Assembly: GCA_964016885.1 (NCBI GenBank)
Contig: OZ024743.1
Coordinates: 186,328,755-186,392,754, forward strand
Length of the DNA: 64,000 nt
Reading direction: 5' to 3'
Origin: Eledone cirrhosa
Lineage: Eukaryota; Mollusca; Cephalopoda; Octopoda; Eledonidae
Part shown: positions 41,941 through 56,000 of the stretch, piece by piece
How positions within the stretch are numbered: position 1 is the stretch's first letter
How the letters are laid out: each line of letters starts with the position of its first letter
Notes under the pieces: generated by a model
The model's input: only the letters and a program-made list of their open reading frames with translations
Databases searched by the model: none
Told to the model about the DNA's origin: nothing
Made by a program: the position numbers and the translations under genes

Positions 41941-44640
41941 TAACTACCATATCTATAACATAGTACAACAGTAATAATTGATGGAAGTGTTTCACTCCTA
42001 AGTCAGCTCTAACTATTATATCTATAACATAGTATAACAGTAATAATTGATGGTAGTGTTTCACTCCTAAATCAGCTCTGACTACTATATCTATAACATA
42101 GTATAACAGTAATAATTGATGGTAGTGTTTCACTCCTAGGTCAGCTCTAACTACTATATCTATAACATAGTTTAACAGTAATAATTGATGGTAGTGTTTC
42201 ACTCGTCCATCAGCTCTAACTATTATATCTATAACATAGTATAACAGTAATAATTGATGGTAGTGTTTCACTCGTACATCAGCTCTAACTATTATATCTA
42301 TAACATAGTATAACAGTAATAATCGATGGAAGTGTTTCACTCCTAAGTCAGCTCTGGTTACTATATCTATAACATAGTATAACAGTAATAATCGATGGTA
42401 GTGTTTCACTCCTAGATCAGCTCTGACTACTATATCTATAACATAGTATAACAGTAATAATCGATGGTAGTGTTTCACTCCTAGGTCAGCTCTGATTACT
42501 ATATCTATAACATAGTATAACAGTAATAATTGATGGAAGTGTTTCACTCCTAAGTCAGCTCTAACTACTATATCTATAACATAGTATAACAGTAATAATT
42601 GATGGTAGTGTTTCATTGCTAAGTCAGCTCTAACTACTATATCTATAACATAGTATAACAGTAATAATTGATGGTAGTGTTTCACCCCTAAATAAGCTCT
42701 GACTACTATATATATAACATAGTATAACAGTAATAATTGAGGGTAGTGTTTCACTCCTAAGTCAGCTCTAACTACTATATTTATAACATAGTATAACAGT
42801 AATAATTGATGGTAGTGTTTCACTCCTAAATCAGCTCTAACTACTATATCTATAACATAGTATAACAGTAATAATTGATGGTAGTGTTTCACTCCTAGGT
42901 CATCTCTGACTACTATATCTATAACATAGTATAACAGTAACAATTGATGGTAGTGTTTCACTCCTAGGTCATCTGTGACTACTATATCTATAACATAGTA
43001 TAACAGTAATAATTGATGGTAGTGTTTCACCCCAAAATCGGCTGTAACTACTATATATATAACATAGTATAACAGTAATAATTGATGGTAGTGTTTCACT
43101 CCTAGGTCATCTCTGACTACTATATCTATAACATAGTATAACAGTAACAATTGATGGTAGTGTTTCACTCCTAGGTCATCTGTGACTACTATATCTATAA
43201 CATAGTATAACAGTAATAATTGATGGTAGTGTTACACTCCTAGGTCAGCTCTAACTACTATATCTATAACATAGTACAACAGTAATAATTGATGGTAGTG
43301 TTTCACTCGTAGGTCAGCTCTAACTACTATATCTATAACATAGTATAACAGTAATAATTGATGGTAGTGTTTCACTCCTAAGTCAGCTCTGACTACTATA
43401 TCTATAACATAGTATAACAGTAATAATTGATGGTAGTGTTTCACTCCTAAGTCAGCTCTGACTACTATATCTATAACATAGTATAACAGTAATAATTGAT
43501 GGTAGTGTTTCACTCCTAGGTCAGCTCTAACTACTATATCTATAACATAGTTTAACAGTAATAATTGATGGTAGTGTTTCACTCCTAAATCAGCCCTAAC
43601 TACTATATCTATAACATAGTATAACAGTAATAATTGATGGTAGTGTTTCACTCCTAAGTCAGCTCTAACTACTATATCTATAACATAGTATAACGGTAAT
43701 AATTGATGGTAGTGTTTCACTCCTAGGTCAGCTCTGACTACTATATCTATAAAATAGTATAACAGTAATAATTGATAGTAGTGTTTCATTCCTAAGTCAG
43801 CTCTAACTACTATATCTATAACATAGTATAACAGTAATAATTGATGGTAGTGTTTCACTCCTAGGTCAGCTCTGACTACTATATCTATAACATAGTATAA
43901 CAGTAATAAATGATGATAGTGTTTCACTCCTAGGTCAGCTCTAACTATTGTATCTATAACATAGTATAACAGTAATAATTGATGGTAGTGTTTCACTCAT
44001 ACGTCAGCTCTAACTATTATATCTATAACATAGTATAACAGTAATAATTGATGGTAGTGTTTCACTCATACATCAGCTCTAACCTTTATATCTATAACAT
44101 AGTATAACAGTAATAATTGATGGAAGTGTTTCACTCCTAGGTCAGCTCTAACTGCTATATCTATAACATAGTATAACAGTAATAATTGATGGTAGTGTTT
44201 CACTCCTAATTCAGCTCTAACTATTATATCTATAACATAGTATAACAGTAATAATTGATGGTAGTGTTTCACTCCTAAGTCAGCTCTAACTACTATATCT
44301 ATAACATAGTATAACAGTAATAAATGATGGTAGTGTTTCACTCCTAAGTCAGCTCTAACTATTATATCTATAACATAGTATAACAGTAATAATTGATGGT
44401 AGTGTTTCACTCCTAATTCAGCTCTAACTATTATATTTATAACATAGTATAACAGTAATAAATGATGGTAGTGTTTCACTCCTAAGTCAGCACTAACTAT
44501 TATATCTATAACATAGTATAACAGTAATAATTGATGGTAGTGTTTCACTCCTAAGTCAGCTCTAACTACTATATCTATAACATAGTATAACAGTAATAAT
44601 TGAGGGTAGTGTTTCACTCCTAAGTCAGCTCTTACTACTA
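41941..44640 (+). repeat. Higher-order repeat E, copy 1
   Basis: This begins around TAACTACCATATC with AGTACAAC (41941). It includes CTCGTCCATCAG (about 42203), CTCGTACATCAG, AATCGATGG units with CTGGTTAC, CACCCCAAAATCGG (43028), CTAAATCAGCCC (43581), CTAACTATTG (43941), and CACTCATACGTC followed by CACTCATACATC (about 44000-44060). The series recurs at 48981 on, at offsets from 7,178 down to 6,833 bp, changing in whole-unit steps. It is several units longer than copy 2 in places (an AGTAGTGTTTCATTCC unit near 43.78 kb). Confidence 0.8.
42901..43200 (+). repeat. Three-unit (207 bp) local duplication
   Basis: A pair of units reading CTAGGTCATCTCTGAC, then CAATTGATGG with CTAGGTCATCTGTGAC, occurs at 42901 and again at 43108, exactly 207 bp (three units) apart. 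A CACCCCAAAATCGG unit lies between them. The E copies 2 and 3 do not show the doubled form. Confidence 0.75.
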
Positions 44641-45107
44641 TATCTATAACATAGTATAACAGTAATAATTGATGGTAGTGTTTCACTCCTAGGTCAGCTT
44701 TAACTACTATATCTATAACATAGTATAACAGTAATAATTGATGGTAGTGTTTCACTCCTAGGTCAGCTGTAACTACTATATCTATAACATAGTATAACAG
44801 TAATAATTGATGGTAGTGTTTCACTCCTAGGTCAGCTCTAACTACTATATCTATAACATAGTATAACAGTAATAATTGATGGTAGTGTTTCACTCCTAAG
44901 TCAGCTCTTACTACTATATCTATAACATAGTATAACAGTAATAATTGATGGTAGTGTTTCACTCCTAAGTCAGCTCTGACTACTATATCTATAACATAGT
45001 ATAACAGTAATAATTGATGGTAGTGTTTCACCCCTAAATAAGCTCTGACTACTATATCTATAACATAGTATAACAGTAATAATTGATGGTAGTGTTTCAC
45101 TTCTAGG

Positions 45108-46971
45108 TCAGCTCTTACTACTATATCTATAACATAGTATAACAGTAATAATTTGATGGTAGTGTTTCACTCCTAAGTCAGCTCTAACTACTATATCTAT
45201 AACATGGTATAACATTAATAATTGATGGTAGTGTTGCACTTCTTGGTCAGCTCTAACTACTATATCTATAACATAGTATAATAGTAATAATTGATGGTAG
45301 TGTTTCACTCCTAAGTCACCTGTATCTACTACATCTATAACATAGTATAAGAGTAATAATTGATGGTAGTGTTTCACTCCTAGGTCAGCTGTAACTACTA
45401 TATGTATAACATAGTATAACAGTAATAATTGATGGTAGTGTTTCACTCCTAGGTCAGCTGTAACTACTATATCTATAACATAGTATAACAGTAATAATTG
45501 ATGGTAGTGTTTCACTCCTAGGTCAGCTGTAACTACTATATCTATAACATAGTATAACAGTAATAATTGATGGTAGTGTTCCACTCCTAAGTCAGCTCTG
45601 ACTACTATATCTATAACATAGTATAACAGTAATAATTGATGGTAGTGTTTCACTTCTAGGTCAGCTCTTACTACTATACCTATAACATAGTATAACAGTA
45701 ATAATTGATGGTAGTGTTTCACTCCTAGGTCAGCTCTGACTACTATATCTATAAGATAGTATAACAGTAATAATTGATGGTAGTGTTTCACTTCTAGGTC
45801 AGCTCTTACTACTATATCTATAACAACGTATAACAGTAATAATTGATGGTAGTGTTTCACTCCTAGGTCAGCTCTAACTACTATATCTATAACAACGTAT
45901 AACAGTAATAATTGATGGTAGTGTTTCACTCCTAAATCAGCTCTAACTACTATATCTATAAGAACGTATAACAGTAATAATTGATGGTAGTGTTTCACTC
46001 CTAGGTCAGCTCTAACTACTATATCTATAACATAGTATAACAGTAATAATTGATGGTAGTGTTTCACTCCTAAGTCACCTGTATCTACTACATCTATAAC
46101 ATAGTATAAGAGTAATAATTGATGGTAGTGTTTCACTCCTAGGTCAGCTGTAACTACTATATCTATAACATAGTATAACAGTAATAATTGATGGTAGTGT
46201 TTCACTCCTAGGTCAGCTCTAACTACTATATCTATAACATAGTATAACAGTAATAATTGATGGTAGTGTTTCACTCCTAAGTCAGCTCTTACTACTATAT
46301 CTATAACATAGTATAACAGTAATAATTGATGGTAGTGTTTCACTCCTAAGTCAGCTCTGACTACTATATCTATAACAACGTATAACAGTAATAATTGATG
46401 GTAGTGTTTCACCCCTAAATAAGCTCTGACTACTATATCTATAAGATAGTATAACAGTAATAATTGATGGTAGTGTTTCACTTCTAGGTCAGCTCTTACT
46501 ACTATATCTATAACAACGTATAACAGTAATAATTGATGGTAGTGTTTCACTCCTAGGTCAGCTCTAACTACTATATCTATAACAACGTATAACAGTAATA
46601 ATTGATGGTAGTGTTTCACTCCTAAGTCAGCTCTAACTACTATATCTATAACAACGTATAACAGTAATAATTGATGGTAGTGTTTCACTCCTAGGTCAGC
46701 TCTAACTACTATATCTATAACATAATATAACAGTAATAATTGATGGTAGTGTTTCACTCCTAAGTCAGCTCTTACTACTATATCTATAACATAGTATAAC
46801 AGTAATAATTGATGGTAGTGTTTCACTCCTAAGTCAGCTCTGACTACTATATCTATAACATAGTATAACAGTAATAATTGATGGTAGTGTTTCACCCCTA
46901 AATAAGCTCTGACTACTATATCTATAACATAGTATAACATTAATAATTGATGGTAGTGTTTCACTTCTAGG
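45108..46971 (+). repeat. Higher-order repeat F, copy 1 (1,864 bp)
   Basis: Landmarks recur 1,864 bp later (27 x 69 plus 1): AATTTGATGG, a unit with one extra T (45151/47015), CTAAGTCACC with CTGTATC (45311/47175) and ATAAGATAG (45751/47615). The extra base breaks the minus-strand open frame in both copies. Inside, the CTAAGTCACC unit also recurs at 46070, 759 bp (11 units) after the first, so copy 1 contains a nested eleven-unit repeat. Confidence 0.85.
45823..46665 (+). repeat. Cluster of units with ACAACG or GAACG
   Basis: Seven units here have AACAACGTATAAC or AGAACGTATAAC in place of AACATAGTATAAC, starting near 45823, 45891, 45961, 46371, 46513, 46581 and 46651. The first three and the last three are related by about 690 bp (ten units). 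I did not see this variant elsewhere in the window, so it arose and spread locally. Confidence 0.75.
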
Positions 46972-47900
46972 TCAGCTCTTACTACTATATCTATAACATA
47001 GTATAACAGTAATAATTTGATGGTAGTGTTTCACTCCTAAGTCAGCTCTAACTACTATATATATAACATGGTATAACATTAATAATTGATGGTAGTGTTG
47101 CACTTCTTGGTCAGCTCTAACTACTATATCTATAACATAGTATAATAGTAATAATTGATGGTAGTGTTTCACTCCTAAGTCACCTGTATCTACTACATCT
47201 ATAACATAGTATAAGAGTTATAATTGATGGTAGTGTTTCACTCCTAGGTCAGCTGTAACTACTATATCTATAACATAGTATAACAGTAATAATTGATGGT
47301 AGTGTTTCACTCCTAGGTCAGCTGTAACTACTATATCTATAACATAGTATAACAGTAATAGTTGATGGTAGTGTTTCACTCCTAGGTCAGCTGTAACTAC
47401 TATATCTATAACATAGTATAACAGTAATAATTGATGGTAGTGTTCCACTCCTAAGTCAGCTCTAACTACTATATCTATAACATAGTATAACGGTAATAAT
47501 TGATGGTAGTGTTTCACTTCTAGGTCAGCTCTTACTACTATATCTATAACATAGTATAACAGTAATAATTGATGGTAGTGTTTCACTCCTAGGTCAGCTC
47601 TGACTACTATATCTATAAGATAGTATAACAGTAATAATTGATGGTAGTGTTTCACTTCTAGGTCAGCTCTTACTACTATATCTATAACATAGTATAACAG
47701 TAATAATTGATGGTAGTGTTTCACTCCTAGGTCAGCTCTAACTACTATATCTATAACATAGTATAACAGTAATAATTGATGGTAGTGTTTCACTCCTAAG
47801 TCAGCTCTGACTACTATATCTATAACATAGTATAACAATAATAATTGATGGTAGTGTTTCACTCATAAGTCAGCTCTAACTAATATATCTATAACATAGT
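46972..47900 (+). repeat. Higher-order repeat F, copy 2 (partial)
   Basis: This repeats 45108-45800 unit for unit at +1,864 bp, then moves into units with GTTACACTCC and ATAATATAG (47.93-48.1 kb). It lacks the ACAACG variants that follow in copy 1. Confidence 0.8.
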
Positions 47901-48980
47901 ATAACAGTAATAATTGATGGTAGTGTTACACTCCTAGGTCAGCTCTAACTACTATATCTATAATATAGTATAACAGTAATAATTGATGGTAGTGTTTCAC
48001 TCCTAAGTCAGCTCTAACTACCATATCTATAACATAGTATAACAGTAATAATTGATGGTAGTGTTACACTCCTAGGTCAGCTCTAACTACTATATCTATA
48101 ATATAGTATAACAGTAATAATTGATGGTAGTGTTTCACTCTTAAGTCAGCTCTAACTACTATATCTATAACATAGTATAACAGTAATAATTGATGGTAGT
48201 GTTTCACTCCTAGGTCAGTTCTAACTACTATATCTATAACATAGTATAACAGTAATAATTGATGGTAGTGTTTCACTCCTAAGTCACCTCTATCTACTAT
48301 ATCTATAACATAGTATAACAGTAATAATTGATGGTAGTGTTTCACTCCTAAGTCAGATCTAACTACTATATCTATAACATAGTATAACAGTAATAATTGA
48401 TGGTAGTGTTTCATTCCTAAGTCAGGTCTGACTACTATATCTATAACATAGTATAACAGTAATAATTGATGGTAGTGTTTCACTCCTAGGTCAGCTGTAA
48501 CTACTATATCTATAACATAGTATAACACTAATAATTGATGGTAGTGTTTCACTCCTAAATGAGCTCTGACTACTACATCTATAACATAGTATAACAGTAA
48601 TAATTGATGGTAGTGTTTCACTCCTAAGTCAGCTCTAACTACTATATCTATAACATAGTATAACGGTAATAATTGATGGTAGTGTTTCACTCCTAAGTCA
48701 GCTCTAACTACTATATCTATAACAAAGTATAACAGTAATAATTGATGGTAGTGTTTCACTCCTAAGTCAGCTCGGATTACTATATCTATAACATAGTATA
48801 ACAGTAATAATCGATGGTAGTGTTTCACTCCTAGATCAGCTCTGACTACTATACCTATAACATAGTATAACAGTAATAATTGATGGTAGTGTTACACTCC
48901 TAGGTCAGCTCTAACTACTATATCTATAACATAGTATAACAGTAATAATTGATGGTAGTGTTTCACTCCTAAGTCAGCTC
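47900..48980 (+). repeat. Satellite units between HOR F and HOR E copy 2
   Basis: A two-unit repeat with GTTACACTCCTAGG and ATAATATAG occurs near 47929 and 48067 (138 bp apart). It is followed by mixed units with CTATCTAC, AGATCTAAC and CTCGGATTAC. Only satellite is present. Confidence 0.6.
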
Positions 48981-51600
48981 TAACTACCATATCTATAACA
49001 TAGTACAACAGTAATAATTGATGGAAGTGTTTCACTCCTAAGTCAGCTCTAACTATTATATCTATAACATAGTATAACAGTAATAATTGATGGTAGTGTT
49101 TCACTCCTAAGTCAGCTCTGACTACTATATCTATAACATAGTATAACAGTAATAATTGATGGTAGTGTTTCACTCCTAGGTCAGCTCTAACTACTATATC
49201 TATAACATAGTTTAACAGTAATAATTGATGGTAGTGTTTCACTCCTAAATCAGCTCTGACTACTATATCTATAACATAGTATAACAGTAATAATTGATGG
49301 TAGTGTTTCACTCCTAGGTCAGCTCTAACTACTATATCTATAACATAGTTTAACAGTAATAATTGATGGTAGTGTTTCACTCGTCCATCAGCTCTAACTA
49401 TTATATCTATAACATAGTATAACAGTAATAATTGATGGTAGTGTTTCACTCGTACATCAGCTCTAACTATTATATCTATAACATAGTATAACAGTAATAA
49501 TCGATGGAAGTGTTTCACTCCTAAGTCAGCTCTGGTTACTATATCTATAACATAGTATAACAGTAATAATCGATGGTAGTGTTTCACTCCTAGATCAGCT
49601 CTGACTACTATATCTATAACATACTATAACAGTAATAATTGATGGTAATGTTTCACTCCTAAGTCAGCTCTAACTACTATATCTATTACATAGTATAACA
49701 GTAATAATTGATGGTAGTGTTTCACTCCTAAGTCAGCTCTAACTACTATATCTACAACATAGTATAACAGTAATAATTGATGGAAGTGTTTCACTCCTAA
49801 GTCAGCTCTAACTACTATATCTATAACATAGTATAACAGTAATAATTGATGGTAGTGTTTCACCCCTAAATAAGCTCTGACTACTATATATATAACATAG
49901 TATAACAGTAATAATTGATGGTAGTGTTTCACTCGTACGTCAGCTCTAACTATTATATCTATAACATAGTATAACAGTAATAATTGATGGTAGTGTTTCA
50001 CCCCTAAATAAGCTCTGACTACTATATATATAACATAGTATAACAGTAATAATTGAGGGTAGTGTTTCACTCCTAAGTCAGATCTAACTACTATATCTAT
50101 AACATAGTATAACAGTAATAATTGATGGTAGTGTTTCACTCCTAAATCAGCTCTAACTACTATATCTATAACATAGTATAACAGTAATAATTGATGGTAG
50201 TGTTTCACCCCAAAATCGGCTGTAACTACTATATCTATAACATGGTATAACAGTAATAATTGATGGTAGTGTTTCACTCCTAAGTCAGCTCTGACTACTA
50301 TATCTATAACATAGTATAACAGTAATAATTGATGGTAGTGTTTCACTCCTAAGTCAGCTCTGACTACTATATCTATAACATAGTATAACAGTAATAATTG
50401 ATGGTAGTGTTTCACTCCTAGGTCAGCTCTAACTACTATATCTATAACATAGTTTAACAGTAATAATTGATGGTAGTGTTTCACTCCTAAATCAGCCCTA
50501 ACTACTATATCTATAACATAGTATAACAGTAATAATTGATGGTAGTGTTTCACTCCTAAGTCAGCTCTAACTACTATATCTATAACATAGTATAACGGTA
50601 ATAATTGATGGTAGTGTTTCACTCCTAGGTCAGCTCTGACTACTATATCTATAACATAGTATAACAGTAATAATTGATGGTAGTGTTTCACTCCTAGGTC
50701 AGCTCTGACTACTATATCTATAACATAGTATAACAGTAATAAATGATGATAGTGTTTCACTCCTAGGTCAGCTCTAACTATTGTATCTATAACATAGTAT
50801 AACATTAATAATTGATGGTAGTGTTTCACTCATACGTCAGCTCTAACTATTATATCTATAACATAGTATAACAGTAATAATTGATGGTAGTGTTTCACTC
50901 ATACATCAGCTCTAACTTTTATATCTATAACATAGTATAACAGTAATAATTGATGGAAGTGTTTCACTCCTAGGTCAGCTCTAACTGCTATATCTATAAC
51001 ATAGTATAACAGTAATAATTGATGGTAGTGTTTCACTCCTAATTCAGCTCTAACTATTATATCTATAACATAGTATAACAGTAATAATTGATGGTAGTGT
51101 TTCACTCCTAAGTCAGCTCTAACTACTATATCTATAACATAGTATAACAGTAATAAATGATGGTAGTGTTTCACTCCTAAGTCAGCTCTAACTATTATAT
51201 CTATGACATAGTATAACAGTAATAATTGATGGTAGTGTTTCACTCCTAATTCAGCTCTAACTATTATATTCATAACATAGTATAACAGTAATAAATGATG
51301 GTAGTGTTTCACTCCTAAGTCAGCTCTAACTATTATATCTATAACATAGTATAACAGTAATAATTGATGGTAGTGTTTCACTCCTAAGTCAGCTCTAACT
51401 ACTATATCTATAACATAGTATAACAGTAATAATTGAGGGTAGTGTTTCACTCCTAAGTCAGCTCTAACTACTATATCTATAACATAGTGTAAAAGTAATA
51501 ATTGATGGTAGTGTTTCACTCCTAAGTCAGCTCTAACTACTATATCTATAACATAGTATAACAGTAGTAATTGATGGTAGTGTTTCACTCATAAGTCAGC
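48981..51600 (+). repeat. Higher-order repeat E, copy 2
   Basis: TAACTACCATATC with AGTACAAC (48981), CTCGTCCATCAG (49381), a unit with CTATTACATAG (about 49682), TCTACAAC (49751), CACCCCAAAATCGG (50206), CTAAATCAGCCC (50483), CTAACTATTG (50774) and CACTCATACGTC (near 50831) follow the order of copy 1. Toward its end are a GAGGGTAGTG unit, a CATAGTGTAA unit and ACAGTAGTAATTG with CACTCATAAG (51586). These recur in copy 3 about 3.93 kb on. Confidence 0.8.
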
Positions 51601-52272
51601 TCTGACTACTATATCTATAACATAGTATAACAGTAATAATTGATGGAAGTGTTTCACTCCTAAGTCAGCTCTAACTACTATATCTATAACATAGTATAAC
51701 AGTAATAACTGATGGTAGTGTTTCACTCCTAGGTCAGCTCTAACTACTATATCCATAACATAGTATAAAAGTAATAATTGATGGTAGTGTTTCACTCCTA
51801 AGTCAACTCTAACTGCTATATCTATAACATAGTACAACAGTAATAATTGATGGTAGTGTTTCACTCCTAGGTCAGCTCTAACTACTATATCTATAACATA
51901 GTACAACAGTAATAATTGATGGTAGTGTTTCACTTCTAAGTCAACTCTAACTACTATATCTATAACATAGTACAACAGTAATAATTGATGGTAGTGTTTC
52001 ACTCCTAGGTCAGCTCTAACTAGTATATCTATAACATAGTACAACAGTAATAATTGATGGTAGTGTTTCACTCCTAGGTCAGCTCTAACTACTATATCAA
52101 TAACATAGTATAAAAGTAATAATTGATGATAGTGTTTCATTCCTAAGTCAGCTCTAACTACTATATCTATAACATAGTACAACAGTAATAATTGATGGTA
52201 GTGTTTCACTCCTAGGTCATCTGTGACTACTATATCTATAACATAGTATAACGGTAATAATTGATGGTAGTA

Positions 52273-53190
52273 TTACACTCCTAGGTCATCTCTAACTACT
52301 ATATCTATAACATAGTACAACAGTAATAATTGATGGTAGTGTTTCACTCGTAGGTCAGCTCTAACTACTATATCTATAACATAGTATAACAGTAATAATT
52401 GATGGTAGTGTTTCACTCCTAGGTCAGCTCTGACTACTATATCTATAACACAGTATAACAGTAATAATTGATGGAAGTGTTTCACTCCTAGGTCAGCTCT
52501 GGCTACCATATCTATAACATAGTATAACAGTAATAATTGATGGTAGTGTTTCACTCCTACGTCAACTCTAACTCCTATATCTATAACATAGTATAACAGT
52601 AATAACTGATGGTAGTGTTTCACTCCTAAGTTAGCTCAAACTACTATATCTATAACATAGTATAACGGTAATAATTGATGGTAGTGTTTCACTCCTAAGT
52701 CAGATCTAACTACTATATCTATAACATAGTATAACAGTAATAATTGATGGTAGTGTTTCATTCCTAAGTCAGCTCTGACTACTATATGTATAACATAGTA
52801 TAAGAGTAATAATTGATGGTAGTGTTTCACTCCTAGGTCAGCTCTGACTACTATATCTATAACATAGTATAACAGTAATAGTTGATGATAGTGTTTCACT
52901 CCTAAGTCAGCTCTGAATACTATATCTATAACATAGTATAACAGTAATAATTGATGGTAGTGTTTCACTCCTAGGTCAGCTCTGACTACAATATCTATAA
53001 CACAGTATAACAGTAATAATTGATGGAAGTGTTTCACTCCTAGGTCAGCTCTGGCTACCATATATATAACATAGTATAACAGTAATAATTGATGGTAGTG
53101 TTTCACTCCTACGTCAACTCTAACTCCTATATCTATAACATAGTATAACAGTAATAACTGATGGTAGTGTTTCACTCCTAAGTTAGCTCA
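52273..53190 (+). repeat. Eight-unit (552 bp) tandem repeat
   Basis: A block with CTACGTCAACTC (52557 and 53109, exactly 552 bp apart), a following AACTGATGG unit with CTAAGTTAGCTC, an AGATCTAAC unit and a CTGGCTACC unit is present twice. The same series returns in each HOR G copy (56213, 58896 and 62058). Confidence 0.8.
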
Positions 53191-53399
53191 AACTACTATA
53201 TCTATAACATAGTATAACGGTAATAATTGATGGTAGTGTTTCACTCCTAAGTCAGATCTAACTACTATATCTATAACATAGTATAACAGTAATAATTGAT
53301 GGTAGTGTTTCATTCCTAAGTCAGCTCTGACTACTATATGTATAACATAGTATAACAGTAATAATTGATGGTAGTGTTTCACTCCTAGGTCAGCTCTAA

Positions 53400-55520
53400 C
53401 TACTATATCTATAACATAGTTTAACAGTAATAATTGATGGTAGTGTTTCACTCGTACATCAGCTCTAACTATTATATCTATAACATAGTATAACAGTAAT
53501 AATTGATGGTAGTGTTTCACTCGTACATCAGCTCTAACTATTATATCTATAACATAGTATAACAGTAATAATCGATGGTAGTGTTTCACTCCTAAGTCAG
53601 CTCTGATTACTATATCTATAACATAGTATAACAGTAATAATCGATGGTAGTGTTTCACTCCTAGATCAGCTCTGACTACTATATCTATAACATAGTATAA
53701 CAGTAATAATTGATGGTAATGTTTCACTCCTAAGTCAGCTCTAACTACTATATCTATTACATAGTATAACAGTAATAATTGATGGTAGTGTTTCACTCCT
53801 AGGTCAGCTCTGACTACTATATCTACAACATAGTATAACAGTAATAATTGATGGAAGTGTTTCACTCCTAAGTCAGCTCTAACTACTATATCTACAACAT
53901 AGTATAACAGTAATAATTGATGGAAGTGTTTCACTCCTAAGTCAGCTCTAACTACTATATATATAACATAGTATAACAGTAATAATTGAGGGTAGTGTTT
54001 CACTCCTAAGTCAGCTCTAACTACTATATCTATAACATAGTATAACAGTAATAATTGATGGTAGTGTTTCACTCCTAAATCAGCTCTAACTACTATATCT
54101 ATAACATAGTATAACAGTAATAATTGATGGTAGTGTTTCACCCCAAAATCGGCTGTAACTACTATATCTATAACATAGTATAACAGTAATAATTGATGGT
54201 AGTGTTTCACTCCTAGGTCAGCTCTAACTACTATATCTATAACATAGTATAACAGTAACAATTGATGGTAGTGTTTCACTCCTAGGTCATCTGTGACTAC
54301 TATATCTATAACATAGTATAACAGTAATAATTGATGGTAGTGTTACACTCCTAGGTCAGCTCTAACTACTATATCTATAACATAGTACAACAGTAATAAT
54401 TGATGGTAGTTTTCACTCGTAGGTCAGCTCTAACTACTATATCTATAACATAGTATAACAGTAATAATTGATGGTAGTGTTACACTCTTAAGTCAGCTCT
54501 GAGTACTATATCTATAACATAGTATAACAGTAATAATTGATGGTAGTGTTTCACTCCTAAGTCAGCTCTGACTACTATATCTATAATATAGTATAACAGT
54601 AATAATTGATGGTAGTGTTTCACTCCTAAATCAGCCCTAACTACTATATCTATAACATAGTATAACAGTAATAATTGATGGTAGTGTTTCACTCCTAGGT
54701 CAGCTCTAACTACTATATTTATAACATAGTTTAACAGTAATAATTGATGGTAGTGTTTCACTCCTAAATCAGCCCTAACTACTATATCTATAACATAGTA
54801 TAACAGTAATAATTGATGGTAGTGTTTCACTCCTAAGTCAGCTCTAACTACTATATCTATAACATAGTATAACGGTAATAATTGATGGTAGTGTTTCACT
54901 CCTAGGTCAGCTCTGACTACTATATCTATAACATAGTATAACAGTAATAATTGATGGTAGTGTTTCATTCCTAAGTCAGCTCTAACTACTATATCTATAA
55001 CATAGTATAACAGTAATAATTGATGGTAGTGTTTCACTCGTACGTCAGCTCTAACTATTATATCTATAACATAGTATAACAGTAATAATTGATGGTAGTG
55101 TTTCACTCATACATCAGCTCTAACTATTATATCTATAACATAGTATAACAGTAATAATTGATGGAAGTGTTTCACTCCTAGGTCAGCTCTAACTACTATA
55201 TCTATAACATAGTATAACAGTAATAATTGATGGTAGTGTTTCACTCCTAATTCAGCTCTAACTATTATATCTATAACATAGTATAACAGTAATAATTGAT
55301 GGTAGTGTTTCACTCCTAAGTCAGCTCTAACTACTATATCTATAACATAGTATAACAGTAATAATTGAGGGTAGTGTTTCACTCCTAAGTCAGCTCTAAC
55401 TACTATATCTATAACATAGTGTAACAGTAATAATTGATGGTAGTGTTTCACTCCTAAGTCAGCTCTAACTACTATATCTATAACATAGTATAACAGTAGT
55501 AATTGATGGTAGTGTTTCAC
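53400..55520 (+). repeat. Higher-order repeat E, copy 3
   Basis: Two CTCGTACATCAG units, AATCGATGG units, GATGGTAATG (53712), TCTACAAC (53822), CACCCCAAAATCGG (54139), CTAAATCAGCCC, a CACTCATACATC unit (about 55107) and CACTCATAAG (55518) follow copy 2 at offsets of 4,071 bp (59 units) early and about 3,932 bp (57 units less one base) later. It lacks the second half of the series found in copies 1 and 2 in places. Confidence 0.8.
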
Positions 55521-56000
55521 TCATAAGTCAGCTCTGACTACTATATCTATAACATAGTATAACAGTAATAATTGATGGAAGTGTTTCACTCCTAAGTCAG
55601 CTCTAACTACTATATCTATAACATAGTATAACAGTAATAATTGATGGTAGTGTTTCACTCCTAAGTCAGCTCTAACTACTATATCTATAACACAGTGTAA
55701 CAGTAATAATTGATGGTAGTGTTTCACTCCTAGGTCAGCTCTAACTACTATATCTATAACATAGTATAACAGTAATAATTGATGGTAGTGTTTCACTCCT
55801 AGGTCAGCTCTAACTACAATATCTATAACATAGTATAAAAGTAATGATTGATGGTAGTGTTTCACTCCTAAGTCAACTCTAACTACTATATCTATAACAT
55901 AGTACAACAGTAATAATTGATGGTAGTGTTTCACTCCTAGGTCATCTGTGACTACTATATCTATAACATAGTATAACAGTAATAATTGATGGTAGTGTTT

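Noticed and set aside
43880..44480. AATAAA polyadenylation signals in GTAATAAATGATGG units
   Set aside because: They are a single-base variant (T to A at unit position 3) of the satellite, scattered through the array, with no transcript features around them.
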